A stretch of DNA of 64,000 bases from Pteria penguin (Eukaryota > Mollusca > Bivalvia > Pterioida > Pteriidae): NCBI GenBank assembly GCA_035048485.1, contig CM068583.1, positions 25,168,841 to 25,232,840 of the forward strand, read 5' to 3'. Position numbers and translations under genes: made by a program. Under the pieces are notes generated by a model. That model had not been told where the DNA came from. It saw only the letters and a list, made by a program, of their open reading frames with translations, and did not search any database. Position 1 is the first letter of the stretch. Every line of letters begins with the position of its first letter. Below, one piece after another: positions 46,180-58,356 of this stretch.

Positions 46180-47504
46180 ACAATATGCTCCCGATCGCTC
46201 GACCCAGAGACCTGGTTGCATGAAAAATAAAAATAAAAATCACCCTAACTAAACTAGGGATAGCCCTCACATACTTATTACATCATGTTACATGGATGTA
46301 ACAAAAGTTGCCGACAGTCTGATTGGGGTATTTCCTACTTAAAACTTTATAAATGCAAGTTTTCTAGAAAGGTTCAATAATGTATATAATTTTGAAAAGG
46401 TTTTTTTGAGACAGTTATTTTAGAATTTGTTTGAATAAAATCGGACATGAAACTAGAAAAGTAATTAGCAAAAAGAACTTTGATGATTAAAAATTTGTAA
46501 TTTTGTATGAATTGATTTCTTAGCTTTTAATTTGAATATTTTAGTCGTGTTTGATATCAAATGACTCCGAATGAAATGCTGAAAGTGAAAATATAAAGAA
46601 AATGCCAAAAGATATTGAAATAAAGAAGCTGAAATTTTAAGATAATTTGTCGGCACATCAAAGGCTTGACGAGCGTTGCCATTACTCCTACAAGATTAGC
46701 ATATTATTATTTATCGGCACACAGCGTCATTATAGGCGGTGGTAGGGAGTTAGGGTGTATTGATTGACATGTACTTTAAACTAAATTTATGGATAAAAAT
46801 TCTGATTGCAAGTTAATTAGTACATGAAAATCTAATGCTTTACATTGGTTTTATGAAAGGAGATAGGGTACTATTGATTACACCATCAAATTTAAAAGAG
46901 CAGGTGATTTCAGTTTTGTAGGAAAGAATTCAAAAAAAAAAAGGGGGGGGGAGGGGGACTCAAAACAAAATTTACAGTATGGACACCACTGTTTTAAACC
47001 ATTTTTTTGGTGCAAAGGAGTCTTGCTTGAGTCGCATAGAGCGAGACACTGACCATAGGCGGATCTAGAAATTTTTTGAAAGGGGGTTGCAACCTGCCAT
47101 GACTACAATTTTCCAACAGCCTTGAAAATGTCCGAAAATAACCTTTCCTTGGGTAGTATTTTCCAATCAAAGGGGGTTGCAGTCCCCCGCGTAATACGCT
47201 AATGCTGACAGTTAATCAAAAAGTTATTTCCGCCTCCCAAACCTGGATAAACAGCGTTTAGGGCCTGTCAATTCTTAGACGAAGGCACTAAGAGGATCGG
47301 GAAATTGAGCTTATGTTTCCACGAGTATATGTTTTCCAGAGCCGGAACACTTTTTATCTTTGTAGAAAAAAAGAACAAATTTACAGTATAAAAACCTAAA
47401 TTCAATAAAAAAAAAATATTAACAACAAACAAACAAAACACAAGCCAACAAATAAGTACAATTTTTTTGTAATACAAACTGTTTATATATATATACATTT
47501 CTGA
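45151..47504. other. No gene recognised; small tandem repeats
   Basis: Mostly single-copy-looking AT-rich DNA. A 74-bp direct duplication starts near 45610 (GAATTTAAATGATATC at 45623, GAATTTAAACGATATC at 45697). A (GAAA)n microsatellite is at about 46149-46180 and an A/G homopolymer near 46931-46958. GGCGGATCTAGAAATTTT near 47044 resembles a MITE end. Short open frames show no motif. Confidence 0.5.
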
Positions 47505-47759
47505 GGGGATTCCAATATGAATATCACAATAAAAATAGAAACGATTGCTACTAATTTAAACTAATTACAAGTATACAGACAGGCTTTACTAATTGGTATG
47601 TTATTATTGATACTGTTAATTAAAGTGGACGGTTGTATATCGATTACGTAATAAGTTCAATGTTTGTACAGACAGGGAACTATCACTGGTACTTACAAAA
47701 AGGTGTTAACAGTGGATAGTGAAGCCAATGGACGGTGTATTTGGTGTATGTATAGTCCT
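47505..47759 (-). repeat. Dispersed repeat, inverted partner of 19079-19311
   Basis: The minus strand aligns along most of its length with 19079-19311, including GTAGCAATCGTTTCTATTTTT-type, AACTTATTACGTAA and AGGACTATACAT words. It contains a short internal echo (GGACGGTTGTATAT and GGACGGTGTATTT). An open frame at 47664-47891 crosses its edge and is not a gene. Confidence 0.65.
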
Positions 47760-48902
47760 CTTACCGCCGGGGCACCTATGCTAGGCGCTATTGTCGGTAG
47801 GGGGGGGGGGTGTGGAGGGCACGGCTGGATCTGCGCCTGTATACATACTGCTGCATTGCAACTTATAAGACTGCAAATCAATTGCATGTGAAGAATAACT
47901 TAATGACAACAATTTAGTAAATAAATTAGAAAACAACCTACGAAACAATTATGACCTGTCAAAAGGGGGGGGGGGGGGCTCCCCATGCACCCCCTGTCAC
48001 ATTTATGTCCATATCCCACAAAATTCGCCCCTTGGTTCCGGCAAAGGGGGTTCTGGTTACGCCTCTTATATTGCATGGACTTTGAAAATTTAGGGATTGT
48101 AAGCAAACTTGCAATGAGGATAGCCTCCACGTGACAAGAGCCGGAAACAATTTTTCAATGAACAAACTGTCTTAAGAAATATCGGCTAATATTCTGACTC
48201 TTTCAAAATAAAACTTTTCGTCGAATTTAGGACAAAACAAACAAATGCACATCAAACACCCCAACCCCTGATTAGTAATGAAACCAATCTAAATGGAAAA
48301 AAATTAAACACTACTAGAATCTTCACCATAGAATGTACTTTCTTAGATTCTATTACCAATTCAAACCTCTCAAATTATTTACAACAAACTATAGCAGGTT
48401 CACACCTCCCGATTTCCACACGCCTACAGGCATATATACAGTACCTAATACCCCGATTCCCATGCGCCATACCCAATATACAGATTACCAAGAGCGAGAC
48501 TAGCAATGATCAGTTAAACCACGCCCTCAGTGTAATCACGTGACTTCAACCGTACGATCATAAAGTTCCTCCTTTTAAACAGTCAACACGTGTATGAATG
48601 ACTCTGATAAAATTTGTCTACACGAATTTACTTGTATATCTGTTCAAAACTGTCAGTAGTGCAAAAACATTTTAGTGCGGTGTCATCCGGTACCCACGTG
48701 ACATATCATCGTATTCCTCATATATTTCATTAGTGCAGTCAGGAGGTTGTGAAATTCAATACTGAATTAATCAGGTACAGTACATTGATTTTTAATTTTA
48801 CTGGTTTTGTTGTTTTGCACGCAAATTTAGGGAGATTATAGACTACAGGATGAGACGAAACACCGAAACACAAAGGCACCCAAATAGGTCATTCGAATGA
48901 GC
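47760..48902. other. No gene recognised
   Basis: Contains G-runs at 47800-47809 and 47966-47978 next to CTCCCCATGCACCCCC, resembling the GGGGG-rich MITE interiors seen elsewhere. No coding signal beyond short frames in these runs. Confidence 0.45.
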
Positions 48903-49084
48903 GGGGTTGTATCAAAAAGTGCATTCAGTAATAGAATAGACTTTAACCTTCATATTCTGATAATTTTATTGTGATATCTACAGTAGTTCAGATGAACCAG
49001 GGCAAAATTTTTTTTCTGCATTGTTTAGCATTAGCGCGCCGCCGTATTAGATCGGGATAGCCCAATCGTGAAGCGCGGATAACT
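48903..49084. repeat. Left arm of a 180-bp inverted repeat pair
   Basis: The reverse complement aligns with 53767-53947 over its length. Shared words include AATAGAATAGACTTTAACC, CTTCATATTCTGA, TTTTATTGTGATATCT, TTAGCATTAGCGCGCCGCC and CAATCGTGAAGC. Similarity stops at GGGGTTG on the outer side. It could be the left terminal repeat of a 5.0-kb DNA element. Confidence 0.75.
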
Positions 49085-49890
49085 AAATATATTTTACACA
49101 GGCATGTGCACATCTTCAACAGTGTTGAATAAATACATTAGACGATTAAATTACTTGAATGCCATTTTCAAAAGTTAGTAAACACAACAATAATACGAGT
49201 TTGTATGAATACTAGTGCGTTACTTTACAAATCATATCATTTATAAGAATGGCATAGAGGGTGTAATGGCTGTTGCATTTTTTCTTTAAAAGAAACAACG
49301 TTTCCATCTCTTTCTTATATTTCCTGTCTTCGATATACAAGATGGTTTAAAATTTTGTGTTTTCAAATTAAAAAGGAAAAGGCAAGGGGGTCCATGGAAA
49401 GCAGAAATTATACCTATAAAACAATGTAAACTTCAAAATTTTAATTACATGGGTTGTAAACACTTTAATAAACATTGATAATGTAAGAAAGACTATCATG
49501 CTCCACAAATTACCGCGTATTCATTTGCGTTTGTGTTTAAAAGGCGCTACGCCCTGGAGATCGATATCAGTCTTGAAACATACAAGACAAAGTAACGAAA
49601 ATACAAAATATTTCCCTCATACACTCATACTATAATACATTTATATATACGTTTTAAGCTCTTGCTATTTGGAAACCACCTTTCACAAGCCAGAAAAAAA
49701 GTATAGATTTAAAAAAAAATCAGGAACTTATATATCTAAAGGGACTGGAAACTACTTACTTTGGACGGTCGATTTAGATACACAACTCCCTGGAAATTGT
49801 GTAGTCTTTAATAAGTAGAAATTGCGGGAAGAGTAAAAATAATTCAAATATTTAAATACTGAAAAAAGACGAATTCCAAATTTCCGTTAC
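49085..49890. other. No gene recognised
   Basis: AT-rich interior of the inverted-repeat-bounded segment; no motif in any frame. GGCGCTACGCCCTGGAGATC near 49542 is a word I associate with dispersed repeats, without further support. Confidence 0.4.
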
Positions 49891-50031
49891 CAGTGTGGGA
49901 TTTAGAGGGGGCCCGCCCCTTTTCGCTACATTTTTACAAGTAAAACCCCTGATTTGGCACAAAAAATGGCTGAGTAGTTTGACTAATACACGTGTGCACC
50001 CCCCCTTTTTTAAATCCTGGATCCGCCACTG
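49891..50031. mobile_element. MITE, second copy of the 19462 family
   Basis: Left end CAGTGTGGGATTTAGAGGGG, right end AATCCTGGATCCGCCACTG; interior words match 19462-19608 (GAGTAGTTTG, CTAATACACGTGTG). Flanks GTTAC and GTTTT match in only the first three bases, so a duplication is not clear. Confidence 0.8.
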
Positions 50032-50120
50032 GTTTTAACTTTTCATCCTTCTCTCAGTAATAAATTATCACCGTCAGCTTTATATAAAATATCTTATCAT
50101 TAAAGTCCCGTTATACTTAA

Positions 50121-50375
50121 GTGAAGCCGGTGTGGCCTAGTAGAAAAGGTGTTCCGCTTGTGATCGAGAAGTCTCGGGTTCGACTCCCGCCCTTGGCACT
50201 TTCGGATGAGACAGTAAAAACCGTGGTCCCGTGTCACGGTAGGCGTGGCACGTAAAAGATCCCTCAACTGCTTCGGGTTGGGTCCGTTGCAAAGGTCTAA
50301 ATTTGTATGCAATGCACCAGGCAGATGCCGACACCATATACGTGAAATAATCGAGGAGTGACGTAAAACAATAAT
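50121..50375 (+). mobile_element. tRNA-derived SINE (type 2), plus strand
   Basis: A tRNA-like head with box A TGGCCTAGTAG and box B GGTTCGACTCC is followed by a conserved body: TTCGGATGAGACAGTAAAA, CTTCGGGTTGGGTCCGTTGC and CAGATGCCGACACCATATAC. It ends GTGACGTAAAACAATAAT. A second, inverted copy lies at 55388-55655. Different head from the type 1 SINE, but the terminal GTGACGTNAAACA word is of the same general kind. Open frames on the minus strand here are incidental. Confidence 0.9.
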
Positions 50376-50589
50376 CAGTTTATACTAAAGTGACAACGCA
50401 ATGTTTCGCTCATTCCTCAAATCTCGGTTGTCAGTTACTCAAGCGAAACGGGTATTAATTTTATTTGCGATCGGGAATGTATGAAGAATTTTGAGGGGAA
50501 ATAAAGACAGAAAAGAGAATCCTGTTGATCATACCGAATACAATGTATGTCTAAATTATTTGCAGTGTGCCTTTCAGGGTCCCGCTGCC

Positions 50590-51620
50590 ATAAACTGAGA
50601 AAATTGCGCTAGGAGTTAAGAAAAGCACATGTAATAATTTAGTATATTATGAACTAGGAAGATTTCCTTTACATATTATTAGAAAATTGAGAATTTTAAA
50701 ATATTGGGTCAAATTGAAGAACTCAAATAACTGTATTTTGTGTTCATGCTTAGAGGATAGAGTGAATTTAAAAGATAATTGGATTAATGAAATAAAAACA
50801 GAACTGAACCGTTTAGGACTTGGGTACATTTTTAATGAAATTCATATTGACAAATTTACTAAAAAAATATTAGAACAAAGATTTCTGGATTTATATCAAC
50901 AAGAAATGTTTTCAGCAATCAGAAAGGTCATCACGTGGGGAATATTTTCAATATTTGGCGGACAATTTTGAACTTCAGTATTATCTAACTAAATCAATAA
51001 ATGAGTTACATAGAAAATCTATTACTAAAATTCAGACTATCCTCTCACAGCCTTAATGTAGAAACAGGTCGTTACAACAATGAATTAAGGAGAAATCGAA
51101 TCTGTTCATTATGTGAGTTAAATGACATAGAAGATGAGTTTCACTTTATTTTGAAATGTCCAAAATATCAAGAATTACGTAATTTATATATCAAAGCTTA
51201 TTATTTTAGACGACCAAGTGTGTTTAAACTAATACAATTATTGAGTGTACACAACTTGAAAGAATTACGCAACTTGGGAAAATTTTTTATTCTTGCTGAA
51301 AAAATTAGGAAAAAATAAAACTTAAATTTAACCCCTTTAGCTTTTTGTTATTATTATTATTGTTTTTTTTATATATATAACAGTGATTAACTCTCACGCA
51401 ATCATCCTATACATTAGTGTATACATGTATTACACTATATGAATATACATGGGTAATATTATTTATATGTGTATATGTGTGTGTATATATAAGTATGTGT
51501 GGTGTACGTGTGTATATGCATTTGTCACAATGTGTATATTATATTCACCTTGTTTTTCGTGTTTATTATTGTATTTTGTCTGATGTGCCAACTGGCATAA
51601 AGAAATAAATGAAACTGAAA
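50590..51620 (+). mobile_element. 5'-truncated LINE, C-terminal reverse transcriptase remnant
   Basis: From about 50603 one frame reads IALGVKKSTCNNLVYYELGR, FPLHIIRKLRILKYW and continues to 50971. A second frame (51001-51318) has KFRLSSHSLNVETGRYNNEL, a Cys-rich CSLCELNDIEDEFHFILKC and CPKYQELRNLYIKAYYFR. This is the C-terminal end of a non-LTR retrotransposon ORF2 downstream of the RT core, a type widespread in invertebrates. The RT core and endonuclease are absent, as expected from 5' truncation. A frameshift lies between 50971 and 51001. The 3' end is GTGCCAACTGGCATAAAG followed by AAATAAATGAAACTGAAAA. Confidence 0.85.
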
Positions 51621-53766
51621 ATACTTAATTCATAATTTCAAATTCTTCTGTTCAACAATGAATTAATAACTGGGATTTGGATTTCATTGAGTTTTATTCT
51701 ATCGAAAAAAAAAAAAAATTAAACCATTTTGCATGACAATTTATATGAAGGTTTGTTAATGGAATAAATCAAAATGAAATAATTAAATTAAGTATTATTT
51801 CAGTTTATGGCGCCGGAACCAGAATTTTTATGACATTGATATGTCATCATATGCGAAAGACGACAATAAAAGGTGCCCACATTCATTTTTTATGCAATTT
51901 ATCAAAGGCTAAAGCCTCGTAAAATCGTACTTTTAAGTTTTTGAATTTAAATGTTAGTTTTTTCTACAAAACACGGCAAGAATGATAATTATTTTTATTT
52001 CTTTTAAGTTTTAAGATAATGTACATATAAATTCAAACAGAGACAAGTCTCATCCCATAGTAAGGTTAATAAACAACAACAACAACAACAACAACAATTA
52101 TCGGAGGCTGACTGGTGATTGCCAGTTAATTTGTCACCTCGTTTCCACGGGGTCGCGGGAAATAAATATCCGGCTCACCTTGACTCGCCACCATTTCCAG
52201 TACATTCAAGACGATATTTCCGTGTTCCCATGGATGCTGGAGTCATGCTACTCCATCATAATATCAAAATTACAAAACTGCATGTGTATCTTAATACTAA
52301 TATATGTCTCTGGATTCGACTTTTCGTATGCAGTCATTTTGACTTTAGGTTTCTCTTATTTGACATTTTACGATGCTTCTATCTGATATGATCTTATTAA
52401 AACTTATATGTTGAAACTACATTCTTTAATGTAGGGATTTTAAAAGAATTTTCATTGTTTCCACGTGGTATCTAACTAAAAACATCAGGTTAATTAATTT
52501 GACTTTCCTTCATTTTACCTTAAATTTGAAAAGTAAATTGTTCTACACCGCTCAACAAATGCAGGGGAAAATGTCACACAATTTAAAAAAAAATGCTACA
52601 GAAAGAAGTATATAATTAGTAAGAAAACAGAATGTTAATAAAATCGAAACAGGACTATAGCGGAGGGGGTCTGGGGAGCTAAAATAATAAAAATAAAAAA
52701 AATCATCAAAACTGAAAATAGTGGTGAAATAGTCTTTCCGAAACTTTTTTTTTACTACACTAGCTGGTAGGACCTGTAAGTCAGCGTACATTCGTCATTT
52801 TGTATAGTATCACCAGAGACATATATATACACGTATCATTGTCATTTAATTTATATTAAATGCACTGCATCATAAAATATAAACAGAAAATTTGTAAAAA
52901 CACATTACTTTTTCGCAACTTTGCAATTTCCATTACCACGTGGAGCGTGCGATTACCAGTAAATAATCACTTGATATTTAACTTGTTTATACGTTTAAGA
53001 TGATTTATCCGACATCCGTTGTATTCATATAAAGAAAGTTTATAAATAATGATATCCTTTGATTTCAATTTTTGAAGTTCCATATACATTTCTTTTTTCA
53101 TTCACAATTTCCTCTGATAACATTAAATTGGTCAGTGAAATGCATCAAACACCAACTCCAAAGAAAATATCGAACCGAATCGAAATCGTGATGAATTGTT
53201 TTAGCCCTAGCAATTAGTCATCTTTTGCTCTCGAACCATCGGTATTTCATAAGCCAGTCGGGCTATTGCAAAAACAAATTTTAGTAGCTCAAAGAAATTT
53301 TCGGTTAGCCTCGGAGGACAGGCTAGTGAGTTCTCGGGAAGACTGGTGAAGTTGAAAACTCACATCACCATGTGAGAACGCTAAGTCTCAATTTGGCCCG
53401 TTTCATGTTCATAATGTTGATCATGAATGTTCAGGTTTTACTCAGTGATAAAAGAGTTGAACAGCGGCAGAATTTTTTTCATATGCCTCCACCCCCCCCC
53501 CCCCCAAATAATAATAATGAAAGAGAGAGAGAGAGAGGAAAGGAAAACACTTAAAATAGGCCAATCATATGTTTCAGCAAAATATTAAAACTATATAGAT
53601 CTAGTCATATATTGAATGTTCTTAGTATACGATGTACACAGCGTATAATTTTCCGGTGCACGGATTTCTCTTTTTTTCTCTCTCTGTCATATAAAATACA
53701 TCTTTAAATCTTTAAACGTTTTATCAAATGTCTTTACAATACTTTTTAATATTACACACTGTTTAG
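51621..53766. other. No gene recognised; microsatellites
   Basis: Interior of the inverted-repeat-bounded segment. It has an (AAC)n tract at about 52072-52096, a poly(C) run at 53491-53505 followed by (AAT)n, and (GA)n near 53523-53538. Open frames of 60-90 codons (52119-52391, 52552-52791) show no recognisable motif. Confidence 0.5.
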
Positions 53767-53947
53767 AGTTACCCGTGCTTCACGATTGGTCTCTCCCGAT
53801 CCAATATGGCGGCGCGCTAATGCTAAGCAACGCAGAAAAGATTTCTGCACTGTTTCATCTAAACTACTGAAGATATCACAATAAAATTTTCAGAATATGA
53901 AGGTTAAAGTCTATTCTATCTCTGAATGCCCTTTTTGATGCAACCCC
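53767..53947. repeat. Right arm of the 180-bp inverted repeat pair
   Basis: Inverted partner of 48903-49084, ending on the outside at CAACCCC. Together the arms bound about 5.05 kb. No transposase is readable between them, only a LINE piece, a SINE and a MITE. Confidence 0.75.
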
Positions 53948-54949
53948 ACCACTAGATTTCTTCTGGTCCTCTCTGGTCTTCATTTAGTATTACCGAATGA
54001 ACGCCAAGGGAGAAATGTCCGCCAGGGATATGACAAGGCACGTTCTTGGCTGTCGTATTAAGGTTCATTGAAACACCATATGAAAAATGACCTGAATTAT
54101 AACTAAACATCAGAAGTAAATTATTTTGTATGTAAGCTTCAGGGGCGTAGCTATAAATATTCAATGTGTATGCAAAGACATTTTCTCACGAGGCGCGCGC
54201 AGCTCTGAGAGGGGGATGGGATCACCCTCTCTTGCAAGTAGGGGTTCGAGGGTCTCCCCCGAGAAATTTTGTAAAAATCAATGCAAAGTCGTGCTTTCTG
54301 GACGACATCTTGATAACATGGAAACTATTCTTGTCATAAGAAGTGACATTTATTAATATTGAGGAATATATGTCGTACACAATAAAAGCTGAACTTTAAT
54401 CTACCTCTTAACATTTAAGTCTTTTTGATTTTGAGATAGTTGAAGATTAATGTTTTCACAAATTGATTTGACACTTACGAGTTGTCATATGACATGGCTG
54501 TCTTTGAGTCACATTTTTGAGTGTTCCCATACAACTGGCAATGCCTGTCTAGATCTTAAAATATCTAGCGAGAGCAAGCAAGAGCAGGTAACTCCAGTCT
54601 ACCATACAACCCTGTTTTCCTCATATTAGCCAGAGTTATCTCCCTCATTGGAGTACAACTCTCGGACTTTATCCATCAATGCTCATATAAAACTGCTTGA
54701 TTTAACTAAATTTTATGAAATAATCACATTGTATATCTAAATATTTTACAGAAATTTTCTCAACTGATTGATTAAATTTACTGATTAATTAAGACTATAG
54801 TCAAGAAATCTACCCTGATAAATAGTTAATTTCTCAGAAATTTAATAAAGTTTACATGGTAGAGATGGAAAAAAAGTCTGAGAGTCATACTCCAACATGG
54901 CCGCTTCTGCTAGTAGTGTGACTTCTCATGGGCATACTCTACTCCCCCC

Positions 54950-54950
<1 letters not shown>
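53948..54950. other. No gene recognised
   Basis: GGGGCGTAGCTATAAATATTC near 54143 and GAGGGGGATGGGATCACCC near 54209 resemble dispersed repeat ends. No coding signal. Confidence 0.45.

Positions 54951-55026
<76 letters not shown>
54951..55026 (+). repeat. 76-nt uninterrupted poly(C)
   Basis: Seventy-six consecutive C after CTCCCCCCT. Flanks form an imperfect inverted pair: CTCATGGGCATAC near 54927 and GTATAGGC, then GCCCATGAG near 55055-55076. A 14-bp perfect palindrome CACGCCATGGCGTG lies at 55034-55047. Open frames of polyproline (plus) and polyglycine (minus) across it are artefacts of the run. Confidence 0.9.
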
Positions 55027-55387
55027 ATGATGTGCACGCCATGGCGTGCTGGCGTATAGGCAGCTACGCCCATGAGCTTCCTTAATATTCAATGAGAATA
55101 TTTCACAAACGCTTAGATGATCTAGATTCGTGATTTGTTATGAGGTATACTCCTCGGGATTTATCTTCAATTTCTAAGTAAAAACTTATTTTTAATCTTT
55201 TTCTTTCACTATGATTATTATCTTAAATGAAAAAATAATGAAATAGGTATGATCTATGTGTACTTCTTCATTGAATTCAAAAGAATTGCATTATAGTCTA
55301 GGATAAAACCAAAGTCATACTCCCTCATACATTCGAAATCTCTCCCAACTTTACTCATAAAACAATGCTACAATATGTCGATTGATT
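55027..55387. other. No gene recognised
   Basis: AT-rich, no motif apart from the palindrome next to the poly(C) run. Confidence 0.45.
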
Positions 55388-55655
55388 ATTTTTTTGTTTA
55401 ACGTCACACACCGATATTTTCACGTATATGGTGACGGCATCTGCCTGATGCGGGGCATACAAATTTTGACCTTTGCAACGGACCCACCCGAAGCAGTGAG
55501 GGAATTTTAACGTGCCTTGCATACCACGACACGGGGCCTCGGATTTTACTGTCTCATCCGAAAGACAGGACACCGGCATGACCAGAGCGAGAATCGAACC
55601 CGGCCTCCCGATCAGGAGTCCAGCGCGTTACCACTAGGCTACGCCGGCTTCGCTG
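55388..55655 (-). mobile_element. tRNA-derived SINE (type 2), minus strand
   Basis: The minus strand starts with a tRNA-like head (box A TGGCCTAGTGG, box B GGTTCGATTCT). It continues TTTCGGATGAGACAGTAAAA, CTTCGGGTGGGTCCGTTGC, CAGATGCCGTCACCATATAC and ends GTGTGACGTTAAACAAAAAA. Same family as 50121-50375. Clean target-site duplications were not resolved. Confidence 0.9.
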
Positions 55656-56686
55656 CGGTATGTAAAACTCAAAACAGATACGTACAGTGAAATAGTCCCA
55701 TTAGTTGATGTATGAAGAAGAAATCGAATTTCACCATCTGAATTTTGAAAACGAATGAGCTTTCAATACAAACATGTACCTCCCTATATTGACTCTTACA
55801 TTCCTTATCATCAATTGATCTATAAGAAAGTTCATATGAAAAGAAAAAAAGGAGATTGTAACTTAAAACAAAATTCATTTTTTAATTCAAGGATATATAT
55901 ATCATTTACAGAAATAAGATATATCACAGATGTTATAGACGTGGATAATATGACTGATAATACGGTCCATGGAAATGTCGAAAACACTGCATAATTACCG
56001 AAAACACATAAAATGTACAGAAAACACCAATGGATTTTAAATTAACTTCAATTTTTTTCTGAAAGATTGGGCAATTTTACATTCATGTTCTAAGTTTCAA
56101 TCATATTGGACGATATTTGACGGAGTTATGATTTTTATTTCGCAGGTAAATTGTCTGCATTCTTGAAACCGGACTGGTCACATAACCTAATTTGCATCTT
56201 ATTTGTTTGGGGCGGCAACAGGGGATAAGTCTCGGGATTTATCATCACTCTCTACGAAGAATCCGATATTTTGAAATCTTATTTGTCCAAACTGCGGTCA
56301 TTTAAAATTTAAAATTCGTAGAAGGAAGGAGAGTTAGTCGTCGTGAGATTCCTCAATGAATTTCAAATGATTTACTAATTTAGCTCTTGTGCACAAATTA
56401 TAATTCAGCAAAGTTGCATTACGGTCTATGATAAACACCGAGTTTATCCCCAGGTTATCCTCGAAATGTTTCGGGGATTATCTTCATTTAGATCTTAGTG
56501 TGATGTCACGCGGACTTCGCGAATGGGTGGCGGCTCAGTACTGTATAGCATACGACAATGAAATATCGCTAAACTGTACTGGTACCTGTGATACGATGTT
56601 CAATTCATGTATATATATGCAAATTACATGCTTATTTAATGTATTGTAATTAAATATATTTATTTGCTATATTTTATTCCTTTTTT
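55656..56686. other. No gene recognised
   Basis: Short open frames (55755-55994, 56428-56649) lack motifs. AT-rich, no repeat recognised. Confidence 0.45.
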
Positions 56687-58356
56687 AGCTCACCTGAGCC
56701 AAAGGCTCAAGTGAGCTATAGTCATAGTGCGCCGTCCGTCGTCCGTCGTCGTTGTCGTCCGTCCGTCGTTAACTTTTTCACATTTTCGACTTCCTTTTCT
56801 GGAACTGCATTGCAGATTTGGATCAAACTTTGTATATATGATGTACTTAAGGTCCCCTACTAAAATTGTGTTCGGAATCCAGATTCCCTCAGGGGTGGAT
56901 CCAGGGCGGGGCCAAAACGGTACCCCTCTTCAAACATTTTCTCCACCAGAACCAGTATATAAATTGGGAAACTAATTGCATTTCAACAATCTATAGAGAT
57001 GGGTTATAAAAAATTGTGTTCGGGATTAAGATCGTCAAACAGAAATTTACCCTTTTTTGACGTGTTTCTAGACTAAGTAATTTCAATGCAGAAAAGTGTC
57101 ATGTTTTTGAGTTAATTGATATTGATGATTTCTTAATGAATATTTTAATCATAATTATGGTAAGGGATATTATGGCGAAAGAATTTCGTCAAAATCTGAT
57201 TTCTTTGATTTTTTATGAATTTTTTAAGACTTCCAAAAAAAGGGGGGGGGGACTGGCCATTTTTCACATTTTTCAACATTTTCTGCTGCAAAATTGTAGG
57301 AAGGATTTTAAAAAATCTTGGTAGAAATAAATCACGGATGATCCCCTTCAAATCCTGTTGTTTTCGTCCAGACCTCTTCACAAGTGGTGCCACCATAGTC
57401 AAAAGTAGGTCTTTATGCTGGCTGTATACAGAGACAAACAGAATGCATAGAAATGATCTAGAGGGATGAGTGAAGATGCATTGTCATTTTGGTTCCCTTC
57501 CAAAATCAAATTTTAGAATTTTTTTTCAAAATTTGTTTGGACTTGGTGATTTCAATGCAGAAAAGTGTCATATTTCCTAGTTAATTGATAATGATGATTT
57601 CTTATGGACTATTGTGATCATAATTATGGTAAGGAATGTTACTTTGAAAGAATTTTGTCAATATCTCAATTTTTGAATTTTCTATGAATTTTTTTAAGAC
57701 TTCCAAATGAGGGTGTATAGGGACAAATCTTCACATTTTGAACTTCTGCTGTTTACAACATGAAAGATTTTAATGAAACATGGTATACAGGTTCTCTATC
57801 AATTTTTACATTTCATCCAAATTGGTCAACAGATGGTGCCACCATGTCTAAAACCTAGGTCTCACAATGGTACATAACCACTTAGTAATACATGTATTGT
57901 AATTAAAATATGGAGAGTAACGATTCAAATCCAGCGGTGGTCAAAAATTTTTTTCCCTTACTCTACACATCTATGTAAGTTTTTTATGTTTCTCAACACT
58001 CAACATATGAAATTAGGCCATTTTAAGTAGGATCTGGAAATATTTAAAAACAATTGTTGTTCATGACCCACACTTGAAATCAGTCAACAAAAGGCCCCAC
58101 CTAAAGAAAATGACTAACTTGCTGCCCTGAATCACATCTTGCAGAGACAAAGTAAATGCTTAATATTGAAATCACCTGAATGGATGTGCGAAAAAGTGTT
58201 GTTGTTTTTTTTCTGGTCTGAAATAAAATTTTATATACTTTCAACATTTGTGTTGACTTAGTCACAGTAATGCAAAAATAAATCACTTCTTCCTTCCTGC
58301 ATGACTGATAATCTAGGTACTCAAGTGAGCGATATAGGCCCACTTAGGCCTCTTGT
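56687..58356 (+). mobile_element. Family A short element, uninterrupted
   Basis: A complete 1.67-kb non-autonomous element. The 5' hairpin AGCTCACCTGAGCC/GGCTCAAGTGAGCT (56687-56717) follows a T-run. The 3' end has CTCAAGTGAGC (58320-58330), then GGCCCACTTAGGCC and TCTTGT. The interior is two diverged modules; a G-run (57242-57250) lies at the first boundary. No protein is encoded. This copy is the template that resolves the nested set at 23362-28162. Confidence 0.85.

Noticed and set aside
47664..47891. 75-codon frame with Gly/Cys-rich part
   Set aside because: Driven by a G-run and by the dispersed repeat at 47505-47759; the antisense frame is equally open.
50137..50337. Minus-strand open frame over a SINE
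   Set aside because: Frames through type 2 SINE bodies arise from the tRNA-like head read backwards; no protein family.
54897..55085. Polyproline open frame (and antisense polyglycine frame)
   Set aside because: Produced entirely by the 76-nt poly(C) run; no coding context.
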